DNA of 64,000 nt, taken from positions 491,340 through 555,339 of the forward strand of contig MU004243.1 in NCBI GenBank assembly GCA_010405405.1, read 5' to 3'. The first letter of the stretch is position 1; the number at the start of each line of letters is the position of its first letter. Positions 23,631 through 35,685 of the stretch are shown here, piece by piece. This stretch comes from Microthyrium microscopicum (taxonomy: Eukaryota > Ascomycota > Dothideomycetes > Microthyriales > Microthyriaceae). The notes under the pieces are model-generated. The model was not told the origin of the DNA and ran no database searches. It worked only from the letters and a program-made list of their open reading frames with translations. The position numbers and the translations under genes are program-made.

Positions 23631-24593
23631 ATGCCGTTACGAAGTCCCAAACTCTCGCCTCTACCCGCCTCTCCTTCCACCATCACACCGGACAAATACC
23701 GCTACGATGACTCTCGCTCGCTACGATCTCTCGATCTGGAAGAAGCGAAAGCCATGCTTCACGATTCACCCGAGCTTGACGCCTTCACTGAACCATCACA
23801 TCGAAATCGAGTGCGCCGCTGGATGGGCCCGTGTAGCTTGATACTGAACGCGATACTATTCTGCGTGCTCCTATTCACATTAGCGAATCCATGCTATTTC
23901 AGCGAAAGAAGATGCGAATACCGACGGGACGGCGGACTAAAACTAATGAGTGAAGAGCATGGCTTCGTGCCAGAATGTACGCGTTCTCATACCACACAGC
24001 GGTCGTATATATCACTAACAGACCATACAGTCAAGACAGAAAAAGTAACATTCATGAACGACTCAAACTACGGCCACAACGAAATGTTCTCCACCCCCGA
24101 AGAACTCCACAAGATCCTCGACAACTGGGAGAAAGAAATGCCCGGTACCCCTTCCCTCCCCTTCCCTTTTCCCAACTCACAAACCCATAACTAACACGCT
24201 CCCACAGTCGGTCGCGGTTTCGTCTCCATTCCCAACGCTGCCACATCCCAACTCCCACGGCCCTACCATCTGCGCTCCAATCCCAAAGCCAACGGCTACA
24301 GTATCGCTAATTTCCACCAATATCACTGTCTCTGGATGATCATGCGCGGCTACGGGAATGCCGTGTTCAATGTTACGGATGCGAATCCAGATCACTTGCG
24401 ACATGTGACGCACTGCTTTGACTATTTGAGGCAGAGTGTGCTGTGTGCGGGCGATAGTGCGTTGGAGGGGAAAAGTGCGTCGATGGGAGGTATGACGGAT
24501 GGGTGGGGGAATGTACATGTTTGTAAGAAGTTGGATGAGCAGGTTGGGTGGATTGTTGAGAATAGGTTGAGTGATTTTACGGGAATTCATTAG
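23631..24593 (+). CDS. UstYa-like (DUF3328) membrane-anchored oxidase
   Basis: Exons 23631-23976, 24031-24144 and 24208-24593 give 281 residues in frame. A cytosolic N-terminus is followed by one membrane helix (LILNAILFCVLLFTLA, about residues 70-88). The lumenal part carries the two HxxHC motifs that define the family: HQYHC at 190-194 and HVTHC at 219-223, followed by FDYLRQSVLCAGD. Relatives act in fungal secondary metabolism, where they oxidise or cyclise ribosomal peptide precursors (ustiloxin, cyclochlorotine) or other products; many others have unknown roles. The first intron (23977-24030) is 54 bp with no in-frame stop, so an unspliced 18-residue-longer form is also open. The gene faces a 2OG/Fe(II) oxygenase 160 bp away. 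Confidence 0.87.
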
Positions 24594-24753
24594 ATTCGTT
24601 AGATTTATAGATGTGATGGTGTTGTAATGTTAGTGATTGTTGGCATATATGTTGCGTGGGTGTCGCTATGTTGCTCCCGAACTTGTGTTCTCGTATCGTC
24701 TCAAAACACTTCAAATGTTGCCTCGCGTTTCTGGTCATTATCTCGTCCTTGCT

Positions 24754-25873
24754 TCAGTGATTCTTCTCCACAATCTCCCTCGCAAACGCCGCAAAATCAC
24801 GCTCCTCATCTACCATCTCCCATAAATTCGGCTGCGTAAACACAGCCAGTGTATTCCGCGCAATCTGGCCACCCAGACCCATGGTCGCCCCACGCACAAA
24901 GTGAGGCACCGCGCGAAACCGGCCCTTCGTGATAACTTCCAACGCCTCTCCAGTCTGGAAAGCGAGACAATCGCGAGGAATCGCGACTTTGACCGTCTCT
25001 CCTGTCCGACTGTGTATGTATAGCCCCGCCCGTGGGTCCGGCGGGCCATCCAGTTCTGCCAATGGCGTGAAATGCGCAGTCTCCAAGCGCGGTACATTCT
25101 CCGCCTCGTCAATGAATGCCGCCGACGTCAAGCCAGTCAGACATCCATGATCCACATGTGTTGCACACCAGTCATCTTCATCAGAGGGCGCTTTGCTGAA
25201 TGCTTTAGACGGAGGGGGGAAGTAGTGGAGTAGCCGAGCTTTGCTGGCGCTGCTGGAGCGCACGACGTGTTCGAAGGAACCCGCCCGGTACTCCGGGACA
25301 TTCACGGACGCATATCGATCGCATGCGCGAGCGACGAGAGCAGCGACGTCGATTATGAGGCTACATAGCGCCTTAAAGGCCTGCTCAAAGCCCGGAAGCG
25401 CGTCTTCAGGCGGCCAGACGTTGGCGGCAGTGTATTCGGGGAAGGAGGGATATCGGTCGGCGAGATTAGCTTGGGAAAGGGTTTCGGCGAAGCTGGGATT
25501 GCAGTTGACGTAGTAGGAGCCTTTGAGGGTGTCGTATTGGCCAGACTTTAGCTTCTCTTTGCCACAGGACCAGCCGACGAGCCATTTGGCGTGTGGATTC
25601 TCGAGACTCTCTGGTGCTTGTTAGCAACCTAATTGTACTGCCGAGATTCTGCTGACCGAGGGTTTCTTGGGGCAGATTGGCGAGGTAGGAGGAGTAGGAG
25701 AGGAGGTTGTGGCGCATGTTGGGGAAGGTTGCGGGCAGGTCTTTCACGACGAGGATTCCGAGGGACTGTGGGCCAAAGGCTGTCTCGAGGGCTTCGAATG
25801 GTATGGAGTCATTTTCTAGATCTTTGAGACTGACAGTCACAGGACTGGCATGTTTGATGTCTTGAGAAGCCAT
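24754..25873 (-). CDS. 2-oxoglutarate/Fe(II)-dependent oxygenase (isopenicillin N synthase-like fold)
   Basis: Exons 25657-25873 and 24754-25610, across a 46 bp intron (GTCAGC...CAG), give 357 residues in frame. The iron ligands appear as HVD (His224, Asp226) and His309 in RAVPH, with Arg324 as the likely 2-oxoglutarate-binding residue in ARNTLAVF. The N-terminal part has the usual DIOX_N features (GILVVKDLP, LESLENPHAKWLVGWSCGKEKL). The gap from His309 to Arg324 is a little longer than the usual ten or so residues. The enzyme should oxidise a small molecule in the cytosol; the substrate is unknown. It ends 160 bp from the UstYa-like gene (tail-to-tail) and shares a 317 bp promoter region with FRG1. 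Confidence 0.88.
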
Positions 25874-26190
25874 GGTCGTGATAAGTTGATGATCGTGGTG
25901 GCGTTAGCAGGAGATGGAGTTTGGCCTGTCCCTAGAGGATGATATGAGTAGACGGAATAGGAGCAATATACTAATTTAGAAGCATCTACATTGTATTTAG
26001 AAAAGAGCTGTAGAGTATTATGGACTTGCATCAAGTTCGCTGTTCAGGTGGTCGCGAAGGAGGTCGCGAACGCGAGTCTGGCCCGCCAACCAGAATCAAA
26101 GCTCTCTCACGCTTCTTCCAACCTCCCACCATACACAATCTGCCCAAAATATACTCCTTCTCTCGACCTTCCCTTGATTCTAGACACAGC
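25874..26190. promoter_or_regulatory. Short bidirectional promoter region, 2OG oxygenase and FRG1
   Basis: Only 317 bp separate the divergent starts. An ATG at 26020 on the plus strand is in frame with FRG1 and no stop intervenes, so an FRG1 form with 57 extra N-terminal residues is formally open, though its Arg- and Ser-rich sequence looks like leader. Confidence 0.5.
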
Positions 26191-26988
26191 ATGGTCAAGC
26201 CACTAGCTTTCAAGGGCGACAAGAAGACTGCGAAAAAGCGAAAGCGACCAGCTGGCGATTCCGATGCCCCAACCACGTCAGAGTCGAAAGCTCTCGTGCA
26301 GCAACCAACCGATCAAGACGACGACTCCTGGGTGACCGCCGAAGCCATCGTAGACATCACTGGCCCTATAGTCTTTGTCCTACCCACCGAGGTCCCAAGT
26401 GCACTTGCCTGCGACGCCACTGGCAAAGTCTTTGCGCTGCCAATCGAGAATATGGTCGAAAACGACCCACTCACAGCTGAACCCCACGACGTACGCCAGG
26501 TATGGGTCTCAAACCGAGTCGCTGGAAGTGAGAAGTTCAGCTTCAAGGGTCATCATGGACGATACTTGGGATGCAATAAGTTTGGAGTGTACGCAGCCAC
26601 ACGCGAGGCAATCTCCCCAGAAGAGTCGTTTACGTGTATACCGGTAGCAGATACACCAGGGACATTTGCTGTTCAGTCTGAGTGGCAGAAATTCTTAACT
26701 GTCAACGAAGATGCGCCGGCCGACAAGCTTGTGCGTGGAGATGCAGAAGAAATTGATTTCAATAGCTCCATACGTGTTCGTTTGCAGGCCCGGTTCAAAC
26801 CACGTCTCAAGGTCGCAAAGGAGGAGAGAGCAAGAGAAAGAATCACTCGGAAAGAACTCGAGGACATGGTTGGCAGACGCCTCGAGGAGGAGGACGTGAA
26901 AACACTCAAGCGCGCCAGAAGAGAAGGAAACTTTCACGAAAAGCTGCTGGATGTCAAAGTAAAAGGCAAGCACGACAAGTTTGCATGA
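26191..26988 (+). CDS. frg1: FRG1 homologue (fascin-like beta-trefoil, nuclear)
   Basis: A single exon of 265 residues from the ATG at 26191. The N-terminus is lysine-rich (KKTAKKRKRP), a likely nuclear signal. Residues about 65-200 form the FRG1/fascin-like beta-trefoil: VFALPIENM, VRQVWVSNRVAGSEKFSFKG, HHGRYLGCNKFGVYAA, FAVQSEWQKFLTV. The C-terminus is charged and ends with the conserved run NFHEKLLDVKVKGKHDKF, shared by FRG1 proteins. FRG1 is linked to pre-mRNA splicing, ribosome biogenesis and actin bundling in animals; the fungal role is less clear. Length matches the family. Confidence 0.93.
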   Translation: MVKPLAFKGDKKTAKKRKRPAGDSDAPTTSESKALVQQPTDQDDDSWVTAEAIVDITGPIVFVLPTEVPSALACDATGKVFALPIENMVENDPLTAEPHDVRQVWVSNRVAGSEKFSFKGHHGRYLGCNKFGVYAATREAISPEESFTCIPVADTPGTFAVQSEWQKFLTVNEDAPADKLVRGDAEEIDFNSSIRVRLQARFKPRLKVAKEERARERITRKELEDMVGRRLEEEDVKTLKRARREGNFHEKLLDVKVKGKHDKFA

Positions 26989-27111
26989 TACCCAGTTTAT
27001 ACTATTATCATGGACAAAGTTTGTCAAGGATTTGCTACTTTTTAAGTCGCATCATATTATGGCCTTCCAGACCTATGTTTATCAGGAGGTCATAAGGCTA
27101 ACTTGCTATAC

Positions 27112-28274
<1,163 letters not shown>

Positions 28275-29403
28275 TATGTCAAAAGAATGCGCGGTTCGGA
28301 TCGAAGTGACTTGGAAACAGGACAAACAAGAATACTATGACGGGAATGAGCGAGATCTAAAGGTCTATCGGAAGAGTGAGCCGGCGCGGAGAAGATCAGA
28401 ATTAAGTATGAGCTGTGATACACAGCTGTTAGCTTCTAATACACGGGCATTAACATATCAAACTAGCATAACCAAAGATCTTCCTGCCAATGAGATGCGG
28501 TAATAATGACCCAGTGATATAAACTTGAGGCATGATCTATGCTAATAGACGACAGCATGCATAAAATGACATATACTTATCGAACTCTCCTGTGTAAAGA
28601 TTTTCCTGCCAATGATCTACGGATTAAGGAGCAAGTGATATAGGTGCCTGTTTATGTGGAGGGCTTCATGCCGCTGGCGACAAGTCAGGCGCAAACACGA
28701 TCTGGGTAATGAGCATATTGTCCGGTAGGGTATCCCTTACAGTGCCATCGGACATTTATAGGCATTACAGTTCGAGTGATCAGTCAAGAAGTATATAATC
28801 AGTTATGAATAAGTCACCAGTTGGCAGCGCCACACTGAAACTATGCTAGCGTTACTTTGCATTGACCCAGATGGGCTTCAACAGCTGCGGATTTGATAGA
28901 TGTTTCCCAGCTAGTGTTAGACTATAAGAGCTGATGTAAGGCTGTATTGTATGGTTTCCGGGTTTAGAGCTGCGCATTGTCTTTTTTCAATCGTTGTACG
29001 ACGGATCAACACCAGTCCAGTGATCGCCTGTGGTAGGGTTTGGAAAAGCGGACCTAGGAATCGAATAGACGAGGCGGACAATCTTCCTTGCTGGCATGCA
29101 AATGGATCAGTAGTAACAGTCTTGGAGAAATTTGATCCCGTTGCTTCCTAAGAACTGAATCGAGTTCTTATAGTTCGTAATCTACCATCATCTTAGACTG
29201 ACATCTTGCAAAGATGCTACGCAGCGCCAATATCGAAGACAACCGAAATGTCTTTTCGCAGACATATTCAACTCATTCTTGCCACAGCGTTGACGGGTTC
29301 GCATCATGACCAGCAATTGTATTATCTTTCTGTATAGCTGAAGGCTGTTGGACCAGAGCATTACTACGTGCATGTCCCCATATTCGTCTTTGCATACTTT
29401 TTG
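28275..29403. other. Intergenic, xylanase promoter with a diverged 122 bp-spaced direct repeat
   Basis: This 1.1 kb stretch holds the xylanase promoter and the 3' flank of the arrestin gene. Around 28474 and 28596 two related segments share AAAGATNTTCCTGCCAATGA and, 30 bp on, GTGATATA. I did not see a clear GGCTAA-type XlnR site close to the start. No gene was found. Confidence 0.5.
28451..28650. repeat. Diverged direct repeat, two copies 122 bp apart
   Basis: Copies near 28474 and 28596 align over roughly 50 bp with a few differences and small shifts, including CTTCCTGCCAATGA/TTTCCTGCCAATGA and a trailing GTGATATA. Upstream flanks (TATCAAACT and TATCGAACT) also match. This looks like an old local duplication upstream of the xylanase gene. 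Confidence 0.55.
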
Positions 29404-31050
29404 TTACGACTTCTCGTCGAACAATCCACCTTGGGCACCACCATGAGCAGGTTGAGGATTATAGCCTGGCCGAGGCCCATCCAACGGTCTGATATTTTCA
29501 GCCATCGCGTCCTCGTAACTTGGAGGTGCATCCAGATACGGGTCCTCAGGATGCTGTCCGGAGCCCGGCGGTAGGTTTGAAGGACCAGCAGAGTACGCTG
29601 GCAAACCTCCCGGGGGTGCAGTAGCAGCCTGTGTTGGAGGCTGTGGACGTACTCGCTGCTCGGCAACCCGTTTGAGGAGCTCATCCGGTGGACGAATTCC
29701 TGAAAACACTTCTACTCTATGACGAAGTGGAAGTACGACGAATTGATCCTACGAGCTGTTAACTGTAAGCACTTCATGAGGCAAGAAACCCTACCTGGCC
29801 AGGAATTGTGGAACCATAGCTCAGACCGACGCTCACAACAAGTTCATAGTAGCGCTCGATATTGCACGTCACGAAAGAAGGACAGACGGCGTCTGGAAGG
29901 GTATGCCCAGCCCAAAGCTCTCGTGTCAGTTCCGTCTCTGCACCTTCGGCGTCTGTTTCAATGCCTATCGTGTAGTGAAGGTTACTTGCGCTATTTAGTA
30001 CCCAGCTAGTGCCAACCGTCTGTGACATTGCTTGCGCGCGCAGCTTAGTGTGACCCACCAGTTCAATCTGGAACGTTTTGAGGTAAAGTGGTCCTGAGCG
30101 CGGACTTTGCTGCTTTATCAGAACTCGTAATGGTATGTCCTTGCCGCATGTGAGAACCGATGGATTGGGCATCCGCACATCAATACTAAATCTCGCCAGC
30201 TGGGCATTTGTGACAGGCGGTGGAGTAGGCGCCGCTCCAAGCTTCAAGCTGAATTTACGCTTTGGCTGTTCGGGGTTATCGTTGAATTGGTGTTGTCTTC
30301 TCGCGTATGCTTCACCATCGCTTTTAGGTCGTGGTGGTTCAATGGGATCAAAGCTGAAGTATGTGATCTTCAACACGGTCATCAACTGCTTCAAATCTTA
30401 TCGTCAGAAACTTACTGCTCGAGGATTTTCTTTGAACAAGGAAGGGACATTGACAGTCGCTTTCACGAAATACCTAATTCCGGCTTCTTGACTTTGATGC
30501 ATTGTTGGCGGTAGTGTCGTTTTAACGTGATGAGGAGCTGATTTGGATACTTCTATATTGAAACCGGCCATATTGAATGGTGTACTGGGCCCATGAGCTT
30601 GAATGTTCGCCAAACAAGAATTGTTGAAAGGTATCTGGCGAAAGTTAATAGGGGTCACTTGATGTGTTTGCCTTCAATTGACTGACCTTGAACTCAAACG
30701 GGTATTCATATGATCCTGGAGCTAGTTGAAAGCTCATCTTCTCTCGAGGATTTACTTGAACATTTGGAGGAGGAAACACTCTTTGCATCTTGTAAAGAAG
30801 CTATGGCTGTTAGTGCAACGCATATTTAACTGATCTATATCGATAGTCTTACCTTGTGTATCTCCAAGAAGTTTTCGGGTCGATTCGAATCTGGGTTCAC
30901 ACCTTGAAGCCTCGTTCTTGCCTCTCCTTCAAGTTTAACAATGACATAAGATATTTTGCTGGGCTGAAACAGCCGCAGTATTACTCGACCTTTGATTACA
31001 TCTAGGTTGGTATATTTTCCACTCTGGTCCAGGAGAATCTTCACGCTCAT
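29404..31050 (-). CDS. Arrestin-like trafficking adaptor with PY motif
   Basis: Five exons, 30853-31050, 30687-30800, 30416-30634, 29795-30367 and 29404-29748, with introns of 52, 52, 48 and 46 bp, give 482 residues in frame. Residues 1-160 form the N-terminal arrestin sandwich (VKILLDQ, VKLEGEARTRL, PGSYEYPFEF, AGIRYFVKATV). Residues 200-375 hold the C-terminal arrestin sandwich. The tail is Pro-rich and contains PPSY at 443-446, a site for WW domains of Rsp5/Nedd4-type ubiquitin ligases. Such proteins bring the ligase to plasma-membrane transporters for endocytosis. The fourth exon start (30367) is the least certain: it uses an AAG acceptor, the only one that keeps frame and a normal intron length. 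Confidence 0.86.
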
Positions 31051-32194
31051 GATGATACGGCTTCCCCGGATAGCTTCGTAAACGCTTCAGTTAGCTGTTA
31101 TCACCGCTGGTGGAAATATTCTGACGCAAGTATTGTGAGGAGCACTCGCAGGCTCTAACGTAGGGGTGTCGGTATTCGAACGTCCGTGACACAGATATCA
31201 AGGAGGAAAAAGGCTCTGGGAGGCTCACCTAATGAATCTGGCGATAATTGCAATAGAATAAAGTCAAAGTCGGATAATGAGGTATATATATGTAGTGGAT
31301 AAAGGATGCAAAGGTTGTGATTGAGAGTTGAAGGTGGGGCGATGATGGATGTTGGGTTTCAAGGACTGCCAGACTCCAGTCAAGAGGGCCCCTCAATCGC
31401 TCTTTCTTAAACATTCAAGGCCAGAAGTTGAAGCTGGATAGCTTTCTCAATGTAGAGGCGGGATGCATGATTGCTTTCGGAAACACGATTTTGGAGTTGC
31501 AAAAAGCCTTCTGAATCCAAAAGAACTGAAGGCATAAACCTGCACAGCCCCAAGAGTACGCAACACCCCTTCTTGTCATAGAACTTTGTCGTGGATGCCT
31601 AGATCGGTGTCCTACAATTTGGAAGTGTCTAAGACGTCTCGTGCTCTCCGATGGGCTGGCAGTTGGTTATAGAAATCACTCTGAGTTCAAAGCCTTGCTC
31701 TCTTAAAAAGAGACAACGATCAAACTTCGGTAGCCATGAGTCTTCAAAGAAATCCGAACAATCCCAGTGACACTGAGCTCCATCGGCCGAGATTTAGTGT
31801 CAAGTGAGTAGTGAATTGTTCGCGCTACAAGATAATTGATTACTATCAATTTCTAGCTCATAGTTACCTCAAGTAAGTAGGTGCTCTCATGGAACCCAGG
31901 TACTACTCAGTGTTTACAGATAGGTAGTTAGTTTGCTCCGTAGCATTTCGCACTGTATAGTGCATTCCCTATGAAGGATTCGACCCCCTACAAGAACGAT
32001 AAATTAAATCCTCAGCTATCCAGGGATTGATTGGCACAAACGCAGGCACTCTGACCCTAAGAGGAGCTTGAGTATTTGCTTAATATATATGTCGACATAG
32101 ATGCACACAGCGAAGGAGCAGACACTTCCTGTACTATATGGTGATAGACTGATAGTCGATGGAAGTCTCATCACACCCATGATGCTATCATGAC
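31051..32194. other. Intergenic with possible gene relic, see 31736-31872
   Basis: This 1.14 kb stretch holds the arrestin promoter and the 5' region of the eight-exon secreted-protein gene. It is AT-rich from 31850 to 32110. It contains a candidate pair of small exons described separately. Confidence 0.45.
31736..31872 (+). pseudogene. Possible relic of two 5' exons of a lost gene
   Basis: An ATG at 31736 opens 22 codons rich in Asn, Arg and Pro, ending at a consensus donor (GTGAGT at 31804). A TTTCTAG acceptor follows at 31856, with a normal 53 bp intron between. Joining them reaches a stop (TAG) after one codon. A second good donor (GTAAGT) begins at 31873. Good splice signals with a broken frame suggest a decayed gene start, but the segment is too short to be sure. 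Confidence 0.22.
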
Positions 32195-34983
32195 ATGAAG
32201 ATGTATATCATTTACCGATACATCAGTCTCTGGGCTACTTATCAAATGCTTGGAGCGGGTTTGCATGGTAAGATCAAATCCATCAACGATCTTCTGTACT
32301 TTACTAATGTCTTCTGAAGCCCAAGCGAGCACTATCACTTCGCTTTTAGGATCGAACCGTACCAGCACATCTTCAGCGATACCTGAGAGTATCACCGCCT
32401 CGCCTTCGATCCTCGCCTTGTCGAATAATGAGCCATCTAATGTCACGGTGTGGCAAATTTACCCAGACCATAACACTATTGCACTAGACTTTACTAGTGT
32501 CTGGCCAGGAAATTGCAGTTTTCCGCTAACGACGGGAAGTGGTAGGCCAACTACAGACTGCTCTATTACGGTAGCTTCTGACAGATTCTAGGCAAGGAAT
32601 ACGCTTCGTGCTGTAATGCAATTCGAACCAAGTTTGACGACGCGTTTGGAAAGTGGAAAAACGTAGACGACAGAAACTTGCCCTTGACAGACCCGGCGAT
32701 TATATACTCTACAGTTACTACTGCTTGTAGTGGCAGATATACGTATCTAGAATCTCTGAGCCATAACCCGGCTTTTCCCTCGCTATATGACCCCGAGGCG
32801 CTGACTCCGCGACCTGAACGGCTATCAAGTCTAGGACTAACAGGTCCACTTACAGACATCAACTGTGTGTATCCGCATAGCGATTGCAAAGGCTTGTGGG
32901 AGGATTATGGCCAGACCTTTAGGAGTTTAGAGAGCAAATACGCGGTCAGCAAGACTTTAGACCAAGACGACGAACAAGTATCCCAGTTCTGGAGGCAGCC
33001 GACCTGTGCTCGCAATCACGACCCAGAAAATGATAATTATTGGCGTTGGGAATATTTGGACCATGATGCTCCTTGCATAATTGATGCACAAGTATGTATT
33101 GAGTCGAAGGAAGATAGGTGTTCAAATCAATAACAGAATATAGGAAGTCGAATTCTACTATTATGCGGTGCCTCCGGTTGAGGATTTATGCGCACCGTTG
33201 TCAACGAGAGTTCATTCCGTTGAGCGAGATATTGGTAAGCGTCAATGATATGTTTCTGCGCCATTTTACAATTTCCTTGGCTTTTGTCTGGGTGGGCTCT
33301 GGAAGTTGTTCTGATAAAGCCATTCTAACATCGATCTGCACAGCCCAGGAGAATAAAGCCTATTTCTATATCCCTTGGATTCATGTTGATTGGGACGAGA
33401 CAAAGTGGCAATCTTACAATGCTGGGGAAAACTACACACGTCTACAGCGTTTGCCATGTCTTGAAGATATGATTCCAAAGAGTAACGACACGAAGACGAA
33501 GGATTCTGACTTTATTCGATTTGATAATGGTACAAAGCAGATCAGGCCAGGTATCAACCAAAACCCATATTGTGTGGAGAACCTTTGGCTAGAGATGAAG
33601 AGCGAAGACATCTCAGTTGTAAAAGATAACGGAGTAAGTCAAATTCGATGCGACTCTTTCCAACAAGAGTACGGTCCACAGTTGCGTCGCGGTTGAGAGC
33701 AAGTCTAAGTTTAGCTGACGGCAGTGCACGACGACTGCTCCCTTCTTCAACCTGTTGGAGTACAATCGCAATACGCAGACATCACTGATGCTGACTCCGT
33801 TTCAGGGGTTCTTCACTACATCCCCATTGAACTTTGCGGCGCTAAATTGGCCCTATCCTGGTGAGCTTCCCAACCTTTTCTACAGGATGTACTCCTTTGC
33901 CTGTAATTTGGATGTTTTGTATGACGGTTGCAGTGTGTTCTTTGACTGGATATCTTTAGCAGCAACCCAAAGCCCCACTGTATATACCTGGTGGAATCGA
34001 CTAACAATCAGTCGCAGCGGACGCCTACTCTTCACAATGGTGCGGATTCGGAGCTTCTTATGCAACATCTTGTCAACATATTGTAAAGGACAGCCTATCA
34101 ATGCAACTCAATTTCCCTGAAACATTACGAGAGATGTTCCCTTCCTGGTCTAGATGTAAATTCAAGAACTCTGGTGAGTTTCTGCCCCAAAACACAAAAT
34201 ATGCAAGTGTCTCACTTTATCATAGGGGTAGTCGATCCACCCAAAACTTTGCCAGCGGATGGCATTGATGGCATCGACGATCTGCCTGGTCCTCTTTATA
34301 AGCCTAAAGCTCTTTCAGCTAGCAAACCTGCTTCAGCATCCGCTATGTTTCAGTCTATTGCCGGACCTGTGAGTAACAGCTTATACACTGAACCTGCAGT
34401 ACCAGCGCAAGGTATCAATGACGGCCCGCTATCCTTGCCACGACCAACTCCCGTGCCGAAGCCACAGTCATCACACCACTCAGCAACTCCAGGTCAAGGT
34501 CGGAGCGATGAGGCGCCCGCGCAGCAGGAAATCGGTAACTCTCAAGTCCTGGCCCCAGGAAGTATAGGAGTTATCATACACGACCAAGATAGCACTACAG
34601 TCGTAGCGATCCTGAGAAAGGACGGAAGCTACGATATTATGGGGACGAATTTGAGACCCAGCAATAACGGACAGATTATCCTATCAAGTGGAACTGTCGT
34701 GTCTGTTAGAGGAGACGGTCAATTGCTCATTGACGGGCAGGTAGCAAAGCCTTCTGTATTACCAGCTACTGGTGGTCTTTTTACTGATTTGGTAGCGAGC
34801 AGTGCTAGACTCAGTAGAACTGCTAATGTTCATGAGAGTCCGACGACGCCGCATGTCATAGCTCATGATTCTCAGAATGTAAAGACCAGCGAAGCAGGAA
34901 TGGCTTTTACATTATCATCAGACGCAATGATTGCATGTATACTACCCTTGCTTAGTCGATGGGCAATACTACATTGGATCTGA
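32195..34983 (+). CDS. Unrecognised secreted, probably GPI-anchored protein, eight exons
   Basis: Exons 32195-32267, 32320-32541, 32592-33091, 33144-33234, 33344-33633, 33725-33860, 34018-34173 and 34226-34983 join in one frame to 741 residues. Introns are 50-157 bp. The first exon plus the start of the second encode a signal peptide ending near AQA (residue 27). The ectodomain is Cys-rich (ASCCNAI, CSG, CVYPHSDCKG, CLED) and N-glycosylation-rich. From about residue 490 it turns Pro/Ser/Ala-rich, followed by a strand-rich segment (GVIIHDQDSTTVVAILRKDG). The last 20 residues are hydrophobic (MIACILPLLSRWAILHWI), as in GPI signals. The first intron (AAG acceptor) and the sixth intron (157 bp; 34011 is an alternative acceptor) are the weakest. 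No family is recognised. Confidence 0.7.
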
Positions 34984-35685
34984 TCAGAGCAGAGCTATAG
35001 AGATCTCTATTTTTGACTTCCTGAAAAGATTCCTCCGAACGCACGTGCGATAGTTTGTACTCTTGACAAATAATAAAATCACATTGAGCAATTCGTAACG
35101 TAATGGTTAAACAATTGTGAGAGCATCCAGTGTCCATCGAATCCGAGGAAGTTCTCCTACTCAAAAAATGTACTCTACATACTTCACCATGTATGCAGTA
35201 CTTCCAGCTGGGTAAGATTGATATGGATATAAGGAAATACTTCCACAATGTGCGCAATGTAGCATATTTGATGTGTACCCACAGCGGGTTCTATAGAATT
35301 TGTGACTTAAAAGCGGCAAACGCCGTCGGGCACGGGGAAATAACAACACCTTGCTAACGGCGGAGACGGTGTAAAGGTGATCCATGCTTGAGCAATGAAC
35401 TACAGATATACCATGTCGGATTTTAGCAAAACACTTAGGAACCAAAAGCCAGTTCCCTCTTTGTCATTTTAGTCAGCCTGTCAGCCTGTCAGCTTGTCAC
35501 TCTATGCTCAACGAATATATATATCTAAGGTAGCATTTCCTTTCTGTCGATGGGTTTCTCTTTGATGCACACATCAAAATTTGATCACGCCGTCTTCGCA
35601 TAATTGTCATACAGTCCAGTAATCAAGAAGCTCTGCTACTCCATCATAAAGCTATTCAGCTTCCAACGTTCCAACACAACACAAC
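34984..35685. other. Intergenic, promoter of the AYR1-like gene
   Basis: This 700 bp stretch contains a short octamer repeat at 35472-35495 (GTCAGCCT, GTCAGCCT, GTCAGCTT) and AT-rich sequence. Nothing else was recognised. Confidence 0.45.
35472..35495. repeat. Three-copy octamer tandem repeat
   Basis: Two identical GTCAGCCT units and a third with one change lie about 190 bp upstream of the reductase start. This may be chance slippage. Confidence 0.6.

Noticed and set aside
33861-33885. Very short intron (25 bp) within the eight-exon gene, ending at CTACAG
   Set aside because: Too short for a fungal intron; the 157 bp intron that keeps frame is preferred.
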